Below are positions 44,464 to 53,603 of a stretch of DNA of 64,000 nt, in pieces; position 1 is the stretch's first letter; each line of letters opens with the position of its first letter. This DNA is from Pseudomonas sp. N40(2020) (GTDB lineage: Bacteria > Pseudomonadota > Gammaproteobacteria > Pseudomonadales > Pseudomonadaceae). The notes under the pieces are model-generated. The model did not search any database. It was not told where the DNA came from and worked only from the letters and a program-made list of their open reading frames with translations. Both the position numbers and the translations under genes were made by a program. The stretch spans positions 34,982 through 98,981 of the forward strand of contig NZ_JACSZV010000022.1 of assembly GCF_014472415.1 (NCBI RefSeq). Direction: 5' to 3'.

Positions 44464-45360
44464 CTAGAGAGTGGAACGGATCACCTCCCCCAACCAATCC
44501 ATAAACGCCCGCACCCGCAACGGCAAATGTCGCTGCCGCGCGTACAACAGCGAAACGCCCATTGCCGGCGCGTTGTATTGCGGCAGCACCGCCACCAGTT
44601 CGCCGGTTTGCAGATGCGAGCGCAGGCCGGTATTGGGCACCTGCACAATCCCGAAGCCGCCCAGACACGCCGACTCGTAAGCATCGGTGCTGTTGACCGT
44701 GACACTGCCGGCCATTGGCACGCGCCGTATCTGCCCCTCCTCCTCATACACAAACCCTTCCGAACGCGAACCAAGCACGCCGACGTAATGCACCAGTCGA
44801 TGCTGTGCCAGATCTTCCAGGGTCTGTGGCACGCCATAGCGTTCAAGGTAAGCAGGGCTGGCGCAATTGATCATGCTGACGTCGCACAGGTGCCGCGCCA
44901 CCACCGACTGATCCGGTTGTGCGCCGACCCGCAGCACGCAATCAAAACCTTCGCTGAGCAGATCGACTCGGCGGTCAGTGCTGCTGATTTCCAGTTCCAG
45001 GTTCGGGTGACGATCCATGAACTGCGGGAGCCTTGGCATCACCACACGTCGCGCGAGAATGTTCGGCATGTCGACGCGAATCCGCCCGGTCAGCGACGCT
45101 TCGTCCTGACGGAACAAGCCTTCGATCTCGTCCATGTGCGAGAGCAGATCCTTGCTGCGCTCATACAAAACCAGGCCGTCCTGCGTCGCTTGCACCTTGC
45201 GTGTGGTGCGTTGCAACAGACGCGTACCGAGCAGGGCTTCCAGCGCTTGCACATGTTCGGACACCATTGAACGTGGCAGGCCGAGGTTTTCTCCGGCGAG
45301 GGTGAAACTTGATAACTCGCTGACCCGGACGAAGGTGCGCAGCAGTTCCAGTTTGTTCAT
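44464..45360 (-). CDS. LysR-family regulator divergent from an SDR gene
   Basis: 298 residues. HTH LAGENLGLPRSMVSEHVQALE and a CrgA-like substrate domain (TGRIRVDMPNILARRVVMPR, CLGGFGIVQVPNTGLRSHL). ATG 121 bp from the divergent SDR gene, with a TGTTCG-N7-CGAACA dyad between. Probably controls the SDR gene and itself in response to an organic effector. Confidence 0.9.
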   Translation of the reverse strand: MNKLELLRTFVRVSELSSFTLAGENLGLPRSMVSEHVQALEALLGTRLLQRTTRKVQATQDGLVLYERSKDLLSHMDEIEGLFRQDEASLTGRIRVDMPNILARRVVMPRLPQFMDRHPNLELEISSTDRRVDLLSEGFDCVLRVGAQPDQSVVARHLCDVSMINCASPAYLERYGVPQTLEDLAQHRLVHYVGVLGSRSEGFVYEEEGQIRRVPMAGSVTVNSTDAYESACLGGFGIVQVPNTGLRSHLQTGELVAVLPQYNAPAMGVSLLYARQRHLPLRVRAFMDWLGEVIRSTL

Positions 45361-45376
45361 GGGGCCACTCTCTGAT

Positions 45377-45395
45377 TGTTCGAATCATCCGAACA
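45377..45395. promoter_or_regulatory. Dyad operator candidate for the LysR/SDR pair
   Basis: TGTTCG-AATCATC-CGAACA is a perfect 6-bp inverted repeat of the T-N11-A type, 17 bp upstream of the LysR start and 86 bp from the SDR start. Confidence 0.55.
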
Positions 45396-45481
45396 GTGAT
45401 TCCGGTTTCAGTCTGTTTATCACCTGGCGGCGGATAAATAAACTTTGATCCATCACCACTCACCGCAACCGAGGAAGTCCC

Positions 45482-46237
45482 ATGAACCGCAAAATCGCAT
45501 TGATCACCGGCGCCAGTCGTGGCCTTGGCAAAAACGCCGCCCTGCACCTCGCAGCCCTCGGCATCGACATCATCGGCACCTACAACAGCCGCGCCGATGA
45601 AGCTCAGGCGCTGGTAAGCGAAATCAAAGCACTCGGCGCGAAAGCCGTGATGCTGCAACTGGATGTCGGCCGCAGCGAAGGCTTTGCCGACTTCGCCGCG
45701 CGGGTCGAGCAGGCGTTGCAGCACTTTGATCGGCCGCGATTTGATTTCCTGATCAACAATGCCGGGGTCGGTTTGCATGTCAGTTTCGCCGAAACGACCG
45801 TGGAGCAATTCGACCTGCTGATGAACGTGCATTTCAAAGGGCCGTTCTTCCTGACTCAGCAACTCCTGCCACTGATTAACGATGGCGGGCGGATCATCAA
45901 CGTCTCCAGCGGGCTTGCTCGCTTCACCATCCCGGGCGCCAGTGCTTATGCGGCGATGAAAGGCGCGATTGAAGTAATGACCCGCTATCAGGCCAAGGAA
46001 CTGGGCTCACGGCAGATCACCGTAAATACGCTGGCGCCGGGTGCGATTGAAACCGACTTTGGCGGCGGCACTGTGCGCGACAACCCGGCGGTGAATGCGA
46101 TGGTTGCCAGCAATACGGCGCTGGGTCGTGCGGGGCAGCCGGATGATATTGGCGGAGCGCTGGCACTGCTGCTGTCGCCGGGTGCGCAGTGGATCAATGG
46201 GCAGCGGGTTGAGGCGTCGGGCGGGATGTTTCTCTGA
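45482..46237 (+). CDS. Short-chain dehydrogenase/reductase
   Basis: 251 residues. Rossmann NAD(P) site TGASRGLGKNAA, NNAGVG, catalytic Ser region NVSSGLARFT, YAAMKG (Tyr-x3-Lys) and the end GGMFL typical of classical SDRs. Substrate unknown. Divergent from, and probably activated by, the adjacent LysR. Confidence 0.92.
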   Translation: MNRKIALITGASRGLGKNAALHLAALGIDIIGTYNSRADEAQALVSEIKALGAKAVMLQLDVGRSEGFADFAARVEQALQHFDRPRFDFLINNAGVGLHVSFAETTVEQFDLLMNVHFKGPFFLTQQLLPLINDGGRIINVSSGLARFTIPGASAYAAMKGAIEVMTRYQAKELGSRQITVNTLAPGAIETDFGGGTVRDNPAVNAMVASNTALGRAGQPDDIGGALALLLSPGAQWINGQRVEASGGMFL

Positions 46238-46254
46238 CAGGTAACACGTCCCTC

Positions 46255-46335
46255 TGTAGGAGCTGCCGCAGGCTGCGATCTTTTGATCTTATAAACAGCA
46301 AAATCAAAAGATCGCAGCCTTCGGCAGCTCCTACA
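46255..46335. repeat. Long palindromic repeat, family A
   Basis: TGTAGGAGCTGCCGCAGGCT ... inner GATCTTTTGATC/ GATCAAAAGATC-like arms ... AGCTCCTACA; between convergent SDR and PACE genes. Confidence 0.9.
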
Positions 46336-46347
46336 GGGGAATGGGGG

Positions 46348-46785
46348 TCAACCCTGACAAGCGCTGCGGGTCAGGAAGCGCTCGCGCATTACGTCATAGC
46401 CCCAGTGATACACGTAGGTGTACGGCAGAAAGAACAGCAACACGCCGATGTCGAGCAACAACGCTTGCCACAGACTGACCGACAACCACCAGGCAATCAG
46501 CGGCACACCCATCACGATCAAGCCACCTTCGAACAGCAACGCATGCACCACACGCACCCAGGCGTTGTGCGCGACGTTCATGCGCGCCAGCATGCGGTCG
46601 AAGAAACGGTTGAACACCACGTTCCAGCCCAGCGCCAGCATCGCGATCAGTACCGTCACCGCGCCCATGTCGAGCAGCGGTTTTTGCATGATCCACGCCA
46701 GCAATGGTGTGCAAATCAGGATCGCCAGCAGTTCGAAACCGATGGCCTGGAAAATACGTTCAGTGATGGATTTAGGGGCAGTCAT
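46348..46785 (-). CDS. PACE-family multidrug/biocide efflux protein (copy 1)
   Basis: 145 residues with four membrane helices arranged as two bacterial-transmembrane-pair domains: ERIFQAIGFELLAILICTPL, NVVFNRFFDRM and RVVHALLFEGGL, YVYHWGYDVMRERF. This matches PACE proteins such as AceI, which export chlorhexidine and short-chain diamines. Start at MTAPKS with AAGGAG upstream. Divergent from a LysR gene, the usual arrangement for this family. Confidence 0.9.
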   Translation of the reverse strand: MTAPKSITERIFQAIGFELLAILICTPLLAWIMQKPLLDMGAVTVLIAMLALGWNVVFNRFFDRMLARMNVAHNAWVRVVHALLFEGGLIVMGVPLIAWWLSVSLWQALLLDIGVLLFFLPYTYVYHWGYDVMRERFLTRSACQG

Positions 46786-46854
46786 GGCCTGACTCCTTGA
46801 GTGAAGATGGTTGCCATGATCCACCCCCGCACCGATACTTCATAACCAATAACC

Positions 46855-46869
46855 ATCGATCAAGGCGAT
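46855..46869. promoter_or_regulatory. LysR box beside the PACE/LysR pair
   Basis: ATCGATCAAGGCGAT is a T-N11-A dyad (ATCG-N7-CGAT) ending 5 bp before the LysR ATG, in the 89-bp divergent gap. Confidence 0.5.
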
Positions 46870-46874
46870 AGTTC

Positions 46875-47729
46875 ATGGCTTCGCAAGAAGTGCTGTTGGC
46901 GTTTGTCCAGGCGGCAACCCAGGGTTCGTTTTCGGCGGCGGCGCGCAAACTCGGGCGCAGTCAGTCGACCATCAGCGCGGCGGTGGCGAGTCTGGAGATT
47001 GATCTGGATCTGATCCTGTTTGATCGCAGCAGCCGCAAACCGACCCTCACCCCCGCTGGCCACGTGATGCTGCAACGGGCCGAGGCGATTCTGGCAGCCA
47101 ACAGCCGTCTGGAAATGACCGCACGACAATTGTCCCAAGGTGTCGAACCAAAGCTGACCGTGGCGATTTCCGACACCTACCAATCGGCGCGTTTCGAAGC
47201 GGCGTTGATGGGCTTCGAGCAGCGTTATCCGGATCTGGAGCTGGAATGCCTGATCGCCGAATGCGATGACTTGATCGAACTGGTGCAACGCGGTCGAGCG
47301 CATCTGGCCTTTGCCGAGATGCAGGACACGTATCCGCCGGATCTGGTGACCTCGACCGTCGCCGAGCGCACGGATATCGCCTTGTTCGTCAGCCGCGAAC
47401 ATCCGCTGGCGACGCTGAAAAATGTCGATCAAGCCATCCTCGAACAGCATCGCGAACTGCGCCTGGCAACGATCATCAATCCCTACGAGAGTCGCGCCAA
47501 GGGCCGCGTGTGGTCGGCACCGAGTTATCTGATGTTGATGGAAATGGCCGAAATGGGCTTCGGCTGGGCGCCACTGCCGCGCTGGCTAGTGGGACGTTTC
47601 GGCAATGGCACGCTAGTGGAATTGAACGTGCGCGGCTGGCCGAAACCGGTGTTTGTCGATGCCCTGTGGTCACGGCTCTATCCGCCGGGGCCGGCGGGGA
47701 GTTGGCTGCTGAGCAAGATGCTGGAATAG
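46875..47729 (+). CDS. LysR-family regulator of the PACE gene (copy 1)
   Basis: 284 residues. HTH GSFSAAARKLGRSQSTISAA and a substrate domain (LTVAISDTYQSARFEAALMG, VSREHPLATLKNV). Divergent from the efflux gene with an ATCG-N7-CGAT box between. A sequence-unrelated or distantly related regulator serves the second PACE gene at 60775. Confidence 0.88.
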   Translation: MASQEVLLAFVQAATQGSFSAAARKLGRSQSTISAAVASLEIDLDLILFDRSSRKPTLTPAGHVMLQRAEAILAANSRLEMTARQLSQGVEPKLTVAISDTYQSARFEAALMGFEQRYPDLELECLIAECDDLIELVQRGRAHLAFAEMQDTYPPDLVTSTVAERTDIALFVSREHPLATLKNVDQAILEQHRELRLATIINPYESRAKGRVWSAPSYLMLMEMAEMGFGWAPLPRWLVGRFGNGTLVELNVRGWPKPVFVDALWSRLYPPGPAGSWLLSKMLE

Positions 47730-47736
47730 CGGCCGA

Positions 47737-48573
47737 TCAGGCGGCAGCAATATCCGCCGGCCGATTCACCTGAAAATACTCATGCAACCCACGCATCGCC
47801 GGCAACTCCAGCGCCTGCGCCGCATAACACAACCCCACCCGCCGCGTCGGCGCCGGCAGGTGCAGCGCGCGCACCACCACCTGCCCATGTCCGTTCACCA
47901 GTGACTGCGGCAACATCGCCACGCCGACACCCGCCGCGACCATATGCAACGCCTGCTGCAACGAGCCGGCATGCCCCGCCACCGCGTCTGGCGAGCGCCC
48001 GTACAGCGCCATCAAACGCTGATGCGACGGATGCTGCGGGCAAGTGATCCAGTCTTCAATCGGCGCCCAACCGGCCTGTGCGGCCGCCATCGGATGATCC
48101 AGCGGTAGCGCCATCACATACGGTTCTTCCCACAGTGGCAGGAACAACTCGTCTTCGCAGCACATCTCCTCGACCGCCAAACGACCCTCACCGCTGCAAC
48201 CTTCCTCCAGCGTCAGCAACAGATTCGGCAATGCCAGATGGGCCATGCGCACGAACGCTTCGATATGGCTGGCGGCAATATCGCCCTCGATACCCAGGGT
48301 CAACGGCAGGCGGTTTTCGCCACCGCGAAACATCCGGCTCAAGGCCTCGGCTTCCGCCACCATGCGCCGCGCTTGCGGGTACAACAACCGCGCCTCATCG
48401 CTGACCTCGACCCCGCGTGGCTGGCGCACAAACAGCGGTGCGCCGAGTTCTTCTTCAAGCTGCTTGATGGTCACCGACAGCGTCGGCTGACTAATGAACA
48501 GTCGCTGCGCGGCTGCAGTGATGTTGCGTTCCTCAAACACCGCGAGGAAGGCTTTGAGATGGCGGATATCCAT
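47737..48573 (-). CDS. LysR-family regulator divergent from a second SDR
   Basis: 278 residues from the ATG giving MDIRHLKAFLAVFEERN. HTH AAAQRLFISQPTLSVTIKQ; substrate domain with LTLGIEGDIAASHIEAF. The frame opens further to 48645 but lacks signals. Tail to tail with the PACE LysR gene (7 bp). Likely regulates the divergent SDR through a palindrome at 48658. Confidence 0.88.
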   Translation of the reverse strand: MDIRHLKAFLAVFEERNITAAAQRLFISQPTLSVTIKQLEEELGAPLFVRQPRGVEVSDEARLLYPQARRMVAEAEALSRMFRGGENRLPLTLGIEGDIAASHIEAFVRMAHLALPNLLLTLEEGCSGEGRLAVEEMCCEDELFLPLWEEPYVMALPLDHPMAAAQAGWAPIEDWITCPQHPSHQRLMALYGRSPDAVAGHAGSLQQALHMVAAGVGVAMLPQSLVNGHGQVVVRALHLPAPTRRVGLCYAAQALELPAMRGLHEYFQVNRPADIAAA

Positions 48574-48657
48574 AGGAAATTCCGATGACAAACAGAGGAA
48601 TAAGGCATTTTTCAGCCTCGGCAGGGCAAAATATACTGCGCCCATTCTTTAGTCATT

Positions 48658-48673
48658 TGAAATTCTTATTTCA
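48658..48673. promoter_or_regulatory. Palindrome in the LysR/SDR divergent gap
   Basis: TGAAAT-TCTT-ATTTCA is a perfect 6-bp inverted repeat directly upstream of the SDR ribosome-binding site (AGGAG at 48673-48677). It could be an operator for repression. Confidence 0.45.
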
Positions 48674-48684
48674 GGAGCGCATCC

Positions 48685-49410
48685 ATGAGCAAGCCATTGA
48701 TCATCATTACCGGGGCCAGTTCGGGCATCGGCGAAGCCACCGCCCGCCGCTTGAGTGCTGCCGGCCATCCGCTGCTGTTGCTGGCGCGGCGGGTTGAGCG
48801 TCTTGAAGCGCTGGAGCTGCCGAACACCCTCAGCCGTAAAGTCGACATCACCGATCGCGCCGCTTTGCTCGCAGCGGTGGCAGAAGCCGAGGCCCAATTC
48901 GGGCCGGCCGATGCGCTGATCAACAACGCCGGGGTGATGCTGCTGGGCGTGATGACAGAGCAGGACCCGGCGCAGTGGGACCAGATGCTCGACGTCAATG
49001 TGAAGGGTTTGCTCAACGGTGTGCACGCGGTGGTGGCCGGGATGGTCGAGCGTAAACACGGGACGATCATCAACGTCAGCTCGGTGGCCGGGCGCAAGAC
49101 CTTCCCGAATCACGTGGCGTATGTCGGCACCAAGTTTGCCGTGCATGGCCTGTCGGAAAACCTGCGTGAAGAGTTGGCGCCGCATAACGTGCGCGTGACT
49201 ACGATTGCGCCGGGGGCGGTGGAGACCGAGTTGTTGAGCCACACCACGGATGAGGCGATCAAGACCGGGTATCAGGCCTGGAAGCAGGAAATGGGCGGGA
49301 CGGTGTTGAGTGCCGAGGATGTGGCGACGGCGATTGCTTATGCGTATGAGCAGCCGCAGAACGTTTGCATCCGCGAAATCGTTATGGCTGCGACCCGCCA
49401 GCAGGCCTGA
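48685..49410 (+). CDS. Short-chain dehydrogenase/reductase
   Basis: 241 residues. TGASSGIGEATAR, NNAGVML, INVSSVAG, YVGTKFAVHG (Tyr-x3-Lys) and APGAVETEL. Resembles the YdfG/serine-3-dehydrogenase-like branch of SDRs. Substrate unknown. ATG with CAGGAGCG. Confidence 0.92.
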   Translation: MSKPLIIITGASSGIGEATARRLSAAGHPLLLLARRVERLEALELPNTLSRKVDITDRAALLAAVAEAEAQFGPADALINNAGVMLLGVMTEQDPAQWDQMLDVNVKGLLNGVHAVVAGMVERKHGTIINVSSVAGRKTFPNHVAYVGTKFAVHGLSENLREELAPHNVRVTTIAPGAVETELLSHTTDEAIKTGYQAWKQEMGGTVLSAEDVATAIAYAYEQPQNVCIREIVMAATRQQA

Positions 49411-49439
49411 CAAAACGCCGAAGGTCCTTCGGACCTCAA

Positions 49440-49528
49440 TCGCTAGCAGGCTAGCTCCCACAGTGATTGATGTCGATCACAAATGCAGTGTTCAACCCCG
49501 AACCCTGTGGGAGCTAGCCTGCTAGCGA
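49440..49528. repeat. REP pair, family B
   Basis: TCGCTAGCAGGCTAGCTCCC and inverted GGGAGCTAGCCTGCTAGCGA; between convergent SDR and sigma-factor genes. Confidence 0.92.
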
Positions 49529-49559
49529 TGAGGCCGGCGCTGCCATTGAAGATTTCAGA

Positions 49560-50789
49560 TCAATCGAGTTCGCTCAACCGCCCCTCGATAAACCGCCGCT
49601 CCGGCTCCTGCCGCGTCAACTCCAGCGCCCGCAAATAAGCCGCCCGCGCCTCCTCAACCCGGCCCAACTGCCGACAAAATTCCGCCCGCGCCGAATGTGC
49701 CAAGTGGTAATCCTGCAACTCCCCTCGCGCCAATATCCCCTCGATCAACGTCAGCCCGGCCAACGCCCCGTCACGCTTGGCCACCGCCACCGCCCGGTTC
49801 AACTCGATCACCGGCGACGGCACCGCCCGCGACAGCACGTCATACAGCCCAACGATTTGCTCCCAATCGGTGTCCTGGGCGGTTGGCGCTTCGGCATGCA
49901 CCGCCGCAATCGCCGCTTGCAGGCAATACGGCCCGAACCGCCGCGTGGTCAGCGCCCTTTCCACCAGCGCACAACCTTCAGCAATCAAACCGGCATCCCA
50001 CTGCGAGCGATCCTGATCATCCAGCAGCACCAATCCCCCTGTCGGCGAGGTGCGCGCCGGCCGTCGCGACTCGTGCAGCAGCATCAGCGCCAACAGCCCC
50101 ATCACCTCCGGTTCCGGCAGCAACTCCATCAACAACCGCCCTAGCCGGATTGCTTCACGGGTCAGATCTTCCCGTGTTAACTCAGTGCCCATCGACGCCG
50201 AATAGCCCTCGTTGAACACCAGATAAATCACCCGCAACACACTGTCCAGGCGTTCGGGCAGTTCGCTCAGGGTCGGCACTTGGTATGGGATTTTCGCGTC
50301 ACGGATCTTGGCTTTCGCCCGCACGATGCGCTGGGCAATCGCCGCCGGCGCCGAGAGAAAGGCACGGGCGATTTCCTCGGTGGTCAGGTCGCAGACTTCA
50401 CGCAAGGTCAGCGGCACTTGTGCATCTGCCGCCAGCGCCGGGTGACAGCAGGTGAAGATCAGCCGCAGGCGATCGTCTTCCACGTCTTCGTCACTCCAGT
50501 CGGCCTGCTCCAGCTCTTCCAGCTGCGCCAACAACAACGGCTGCGAGGCCTTGAACCGTGCACGACGACGCAACACATCAATGGCCTTGAAACGCCCGGT
50601 GGACACCAGCCAGGTGCGCGGATTGTCCGGCACGCCGTCGCGCTGCCAGCGTTCGACCGCGACGAAAAATGCCTCGTGCAAGGCTTCTTCGGCGAGATCG
50701 AAATCACCGAGCAGGCGAATCAGCGTCGCCAGAATCCGCCGCGAGTCTTCGCGATAGACCTGCTCGACCCGCGCCCGGACTTCAGACAT
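49560..50789 (-). CDS. ECF42-type RNA polymerase sigma factor with C-terminal TPR-like extension
   Basis: 409 residues. Sigma region 2 (AEEALHEAFFVAVERW, TWLVSTGRFKAIDVLRRRAR) and region 4 (LTLREVCDLTTEEIARAFL, IAQRIVRAKAKI), then about 230 extra residues (DUF6596 and tetratricopeptide-like: FNEGYSASMGTELTREDL, AAYLRALELTRQEPERR). ECF42 factors are paired with DGPF proteins rather than anti-sigma factors. That partner is the gene immediately upstream, overlapping by 8 nt. Output regulon unknown. Confidence 0.92.
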   Translation of the reverse strand: MSEVRARVEQVYREDSRRILATLIRLLGDFDLAEEALHEAFFVAVERWQRDGVPDNPRTWLVSTGRFKAIDVLRRRARFKASQPLLLAQLEELEQADWSDEDVEDDRLRLIFTCCHPALAADAQVPLTLREVCDLTTEEIARAFLSAPAAIAQRIVRAKAKIRDAKIPYQVPTLSELPERLDSVLRVIYLVFNEGYSASMGTELTREDLTREAIRLGRLLMELLPEPEVMGLLALMLLHESRRPARTSPTGGLVLLDDQDRSQWDAGLIAEGCALVERALTTRRFGPYCLQAAIAAVHAEAPTAQDTDWEQIVGLYDVLSRAVPSPVIELNRAVAVAKRDGALAGLTLIEGILARGELQDYHLAHSARAEFCRQLGRVEEARAAYLRALELTRQEPERRFIEGRLSELD

Positions 50790-51126
50790 TCAACTGGCGC
50801 ACGGGGCGCACTTCAACGCTGCCAACCCGGGCCGCCGGGATGTTGCCGGCGACCTGGATCGCCTCGTTGAGATCCTTGGCATCGATCAGGTAGAAGCCGG
50901 CCAGTTGCTCCTTGGTTTCAGCGAACGGGCCATCGGTGATCGACAGTTTGCCGTGGCGCATCCGCACCGTGGTCGCGGTCTGCACCGACTCCAGCGCTTC
51001 GGCCGCGACCATCCGTCCGCTGCCCTCGATCGACTCGGCGTAGGCCCAGCATTCAGCGTCTTCGGGGCTATCGGGCGACGAATGCAGCAAGCGCTCATCG
51101 CTGTAGACCAGACAAAGATATTTCAT
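50782..51126 (-). CDS. YCII-related DGPF-domain protein
   Basis: 114 residues. YCII/DGPF fold: MKYLCLVYSDERL, then the family signature ITDGPFAETKEQLAGFYLI. In ECF42 operons this protein is the standard partner of the sigma factor, possibly a sensor or substrate-binding component. ATG at 51126 chosen over 51153 for CAGGAGAACGCC upstream. Confidence 0.92.
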   Translation of the reverse strand: MKYLCLVYSDERLLHSSPDSPEDAECWAYAESIEGSGRMVAAEALESVQTATTVRMRHGKLSITDGPFAETKEQLAGFYLIDAKDLNEAIQVAGNIPAARVGSVEVRPVRQLNV

Positions 51127-51166
51127 GGCGTTCTCCTGAAACGAACGGATCAACTATGGCTGAAGA

Positions 51167-51592
51167 TCAGGGCTGCACATCGAACAGCGTCGCGCCGCTC
51201 ATCGGATCGAACGGTGCCGACCAGTGCTCGTGGACAATGCGCCACGCCCCGCCGACCTGCCGATAGCACGCGGTGACGCGCATCCAGCAGCTCTGGGTTT
51301 CGCCCTTCTCGTTGGTGCCGCCGCAATTGGCCACCCAATGGGCGAAGGCAATATTGGCGGCGCTCTCGATGACGATCTCGTGGAATTCGAAGATGTGCGG
51401 GCCGGGGCACATTTCCATGCATTCCACCCAGTGCGCGCGGTAGGCCGGTTTGCCCTTGAATTGCAGGGCCTTGATCGCATCGAACGAGACGATGTCGTCG
51501 GCGTACAACGCCATGACTTTCTCCACGTCCTTGGCCATGACGGCCTGTCGATAGGTGTCGATCAGGGTCTGGATTTCAGTCTGTGCGCTCAT
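51167..51592 (-). CDS. SnoaL/YybH-like NTF2-fold protein
   Basis: 141 residues. NTF2-like fold: IQTLIDTYRQAVMAKDVEKVMALYADDIVSF-type start (split as IDTYRQAVMAKDVEKVMALY), FAHWVANCGG, WRIVHEHWSAPFD. Similar to YybH/SnoaL-3 proteins. First gene of a three-gene operon with the DGPF and ECF42 genes, 40 bp from the DGPF start. Confidence 0.87.
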   Translation of the reverse strand: MSAQTEIQTLIDTYRQAVMAKDVEKVMALYADDIVSFDAIKALQFKGKPAYRAHWVECMEMCPGPHIFEFHEIVIESAANIAFAHWVANCGGTNEKGETQSCWMRVTACYRQVGGAWRIVHEHWSAPFDPMSGATLFDVQP

Positions 51593-51732
51593 GCTGTTCT
51601 CCGTGATTGTTGTTGTGAAGACACCTTTAGTCGTTCGGCCAATCGGCAGATCGACAGACGAAACAAAAAATTTCCGCAGGAAGCAAAGTCGCTAGAATCC
51701 GGACTCATCTTTGTAGGAAAAAGGAAATTCCC

Positions 51733-52218
51733 GTGTCAGCCCAACTCGTGCCGTACGACAACCTGAACGCATTGCAGCGTCAGCAAGTCGAGGCGATTGA
51801 AATCCATCCCGAGCAGATCAAGTTTTCCGGCGACATTCATGGCGCGTTGCACACCTTGCTGTCGAAACCCGGCCCCGGCGTGAAGGGTTTTGCGCTGCTG
51901 GCGGATGAAGTGCCAGTGGCGTTCCTGCTGCTCAAGCGCCCGCCGGTGTTACCGGCCTGGGCCGATGAACACAGCGCCACGCTGCATGCATTGCAGGTGG
52001 ATCGCCGGGCGCAGGGCAAGGGTTACGGCAAGGCGTGTCTGCAAGCGCTGCCGAAAGTCGCACGCCAGGCATGGCCGGAGATCAAAGGGCTGGAATTGTC
52101 GGTGGACGCCGACAATGACGCCGCCATCGCGCTGTACGCCAAACACGGCTACGTCGACAGCGGCGAGGCGTACAAGGGCCGAATCGGGTACGAGCGACGC
52201 ATGGGCCTGTTTTTCTAA
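51733..52218 (+). CDS. GNAT-family N-acetyltransferase
   Basis: 161 residues, GTG start with AAAAAGGAAATT. Acetyl-CoA site LQVDRRAQGKGYGKACLQ and the C-terminal GLELSVDADNDAAIALYAKHGY. Substrate unknown. It is followed by a PNPOx-like gene 18 bp downstream in the same direction. Confidence 0.9.
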   Translation: MSAQLVPYDNLNALQRQQVEAIEIHPEQIKFSGDIHGALHTLLSKPGPGVKGFALLADEVPVAFLLLKRPPVLPAWADEHSATLHALQVDRRAQGKGYGKACLQALPKVARQAWPEIKGLELSVDADNDAAIALYAKHGYVDSGEAYKGRIGYERRMGLFF

Positions 52219-52236
52219 GTCATCGAGGGAAGCACG

Positions 52237-52842
52237 ATGATCGACTCAATTGAAGCACTGGAAGCTATTTACGGATTGCCCCACGAGCGTGCGGTGCGCA
52301 AGCAGATCACCTTTCTCAACGAGGACTATCAGGCGATGGTGCGCGTGTCGCCGTTGGTGATTGTCAGCTCGGTGGGCGCTGATGGCCTCGACAATTCGCC
52401 ACGCGGTGATGCGCCGGGGTTTGTGCGGATCATCGACGAACGCACTCTGGCCCTGCCGGATCGTCCGGGCAACAACCGCATCGATACGTTGCGCAATGTG
52501 CTGCACGATCCACGGGTGTCGCTGCTGTTTATCATTCCGGGGATAGGCGAGACGTTACGGGTCAACGGCACGGCGTCGATCAGTGCCGAGCCGGCGTTGC
52601 TGGAGAGTTTTGCAGTGAACGGCAAACCGGCGAAAACCGTGTTGCTGGTAAAAGTGGAAGCGGCGTATTTCCATTGTTCGAAAGCGTTTGTGCGCTCGGA
52701 TGCGTGGAACCCTGAAACGCATCTGCCGCGCTCGGCGCTGCCCACGGCCGGAGCCTTTCACAAGCGTTTGAACGACGGCCAGTTCGATGCCGACACGTAC
52801 GACCGCGAGGCGCCGAAGCGGGTGCAAGACACCCTCTACTGA
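52237..52842 (+). CDS. Pyridoxamine 5'-phosphate oxidase-like flavoprotein
   Basis: 201 residues. Split-barrel FMN fold of the MSMEG_1061-like group: IVSSVGADGLDNSPRGDAPG, LALPDRPGNNRIDTLRNVL, LLFIIPGIGETLRVNG, AYFHCSKAFVRS. It probably reduces or oxidises a small molecule with FMN. Likely co-transcribed with the GNAT gene. Confidence 0.9.
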   Translation: MIDSIEALEAIYGLPHERAVRKQITFLNEDYQAMVRVSPLVIVSSVGADGLDNSPRGDAPGFVRIIDERTLALPDRPGNNRIDTLRNVLHDPRVSLLFIIPGIGETLRVNGTASISAEPALLESFAVNGKPAKTVLLVKVEAAYFHCSKAFVRSDAWNPETHLPRSALPTAGAFHKRLNDGQFDADTYDREAPKRVQDTLY

Positions 52843-52854
52843 CACACCATCCCC

Positions 52855-52939
52855 TCTAGGAGCTGCCGAAGGCTGCGATCTTTTGATCTAGATCTTAAAA
52901 CCCAAAATCAAAAGATCGCAGCCTTCGGCAGCTCCTACA
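52855..52939. repeat. Long palindromic repeat, family A
   Basis: Outer arm TCTAGGAGCTGCCGAAGGCT (one mismatch from TGTAGGAGCT) and inverted AGCCTTCGGCAGCTCCTACA; between convergent PNPOx and GNAT genes. Confidence 0.9.
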
Positions 52940-52950
52940 GGGGGACGTGT

Positions 52951-53439
52951 TTACAGGGTCAGAATCATCTCGTGCCACGCCATGCCGCCATGGTCCGACT
53001 CAGACGGTTTGATGTAGGCAAAGCCAAACCCGGCATACAGCGGGATGTGCTTTTCCTTGCACATCAAGTGAATCGTCGCTTTATCCATCCCTCGCATACG
53101 CTCGATGAACTCGGCCATCAAGCGCTTGGCCAGGCCTTGGCCCTGATAGTCCGGATGCACCACCACTGACATGATCACCACGTTCGGCCCGGCCGGGTCG
53201 TGGCCGATCAGTTCCTTGAAGGCCTCGTCCGACATCTGCACGTCAAACGCCGCGCCCGAGTTGATGAAACCCGCGACCTCGCCGTCCACCTCGGCAACGA
53301 TGAAACCCTCCGGCCAGGTCGCAATGCGCGTGGCGATCTTCTCGCGAGTGGCAGCTTCGTCGCCTTCATAGGCAACGGTTTCGATGGCGTAGCAGCGATC
53401 CAGGTCGGCGGCGGTGACGTTGCGAATGACGGTGTTCAT
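52951..53439 (-). CDS. GNAT-family N-acetyltransferase
   Basis: 162 residues. VIMSVVVHPDYQGQGLAKRLM acetyl-CoA loop written here as HPDYQGQGLAKRLM, then ATIHLMCKEKHIPLYAGFGF. N-terminal IRNVTAADLDRCYAIET. Resembles arylalkylamine/serotonin-type GNATs. Start at MNTVIRN; the ORF opens at 53478. Confidence 0.9.
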   Translation of the reverse strand: MNTVIRNVTAADLDRCYAIETVAYEGDEAATREKIATRIATWPEGFIVAEVDGEVAGFINSGAAFDVQMSDEAFKELIGHDPAGPNVVIMSVVVHPDYQGQGLAKRLMAEFIERMRGMDKATIHLMCKEKHIPLYAGFGFAYIKPSESDHGGMAWHEMILTL

Positions 53440-53603
53440 GGCAGCTCGAAAATCAGCGGAAAAAAGTGCGCAAAGCATAAAGGAATAAGGTGTGCATATC
53501 GATCCGCGCGGGCGGCGTAAAGCCTGCGTATAAGCGCTTTTCTTCGGGTTCGCGGGGGTCTATTTCTGTGGGGTGTCTCTGACTACCCTTGGGGGAACCG
53601 CTT

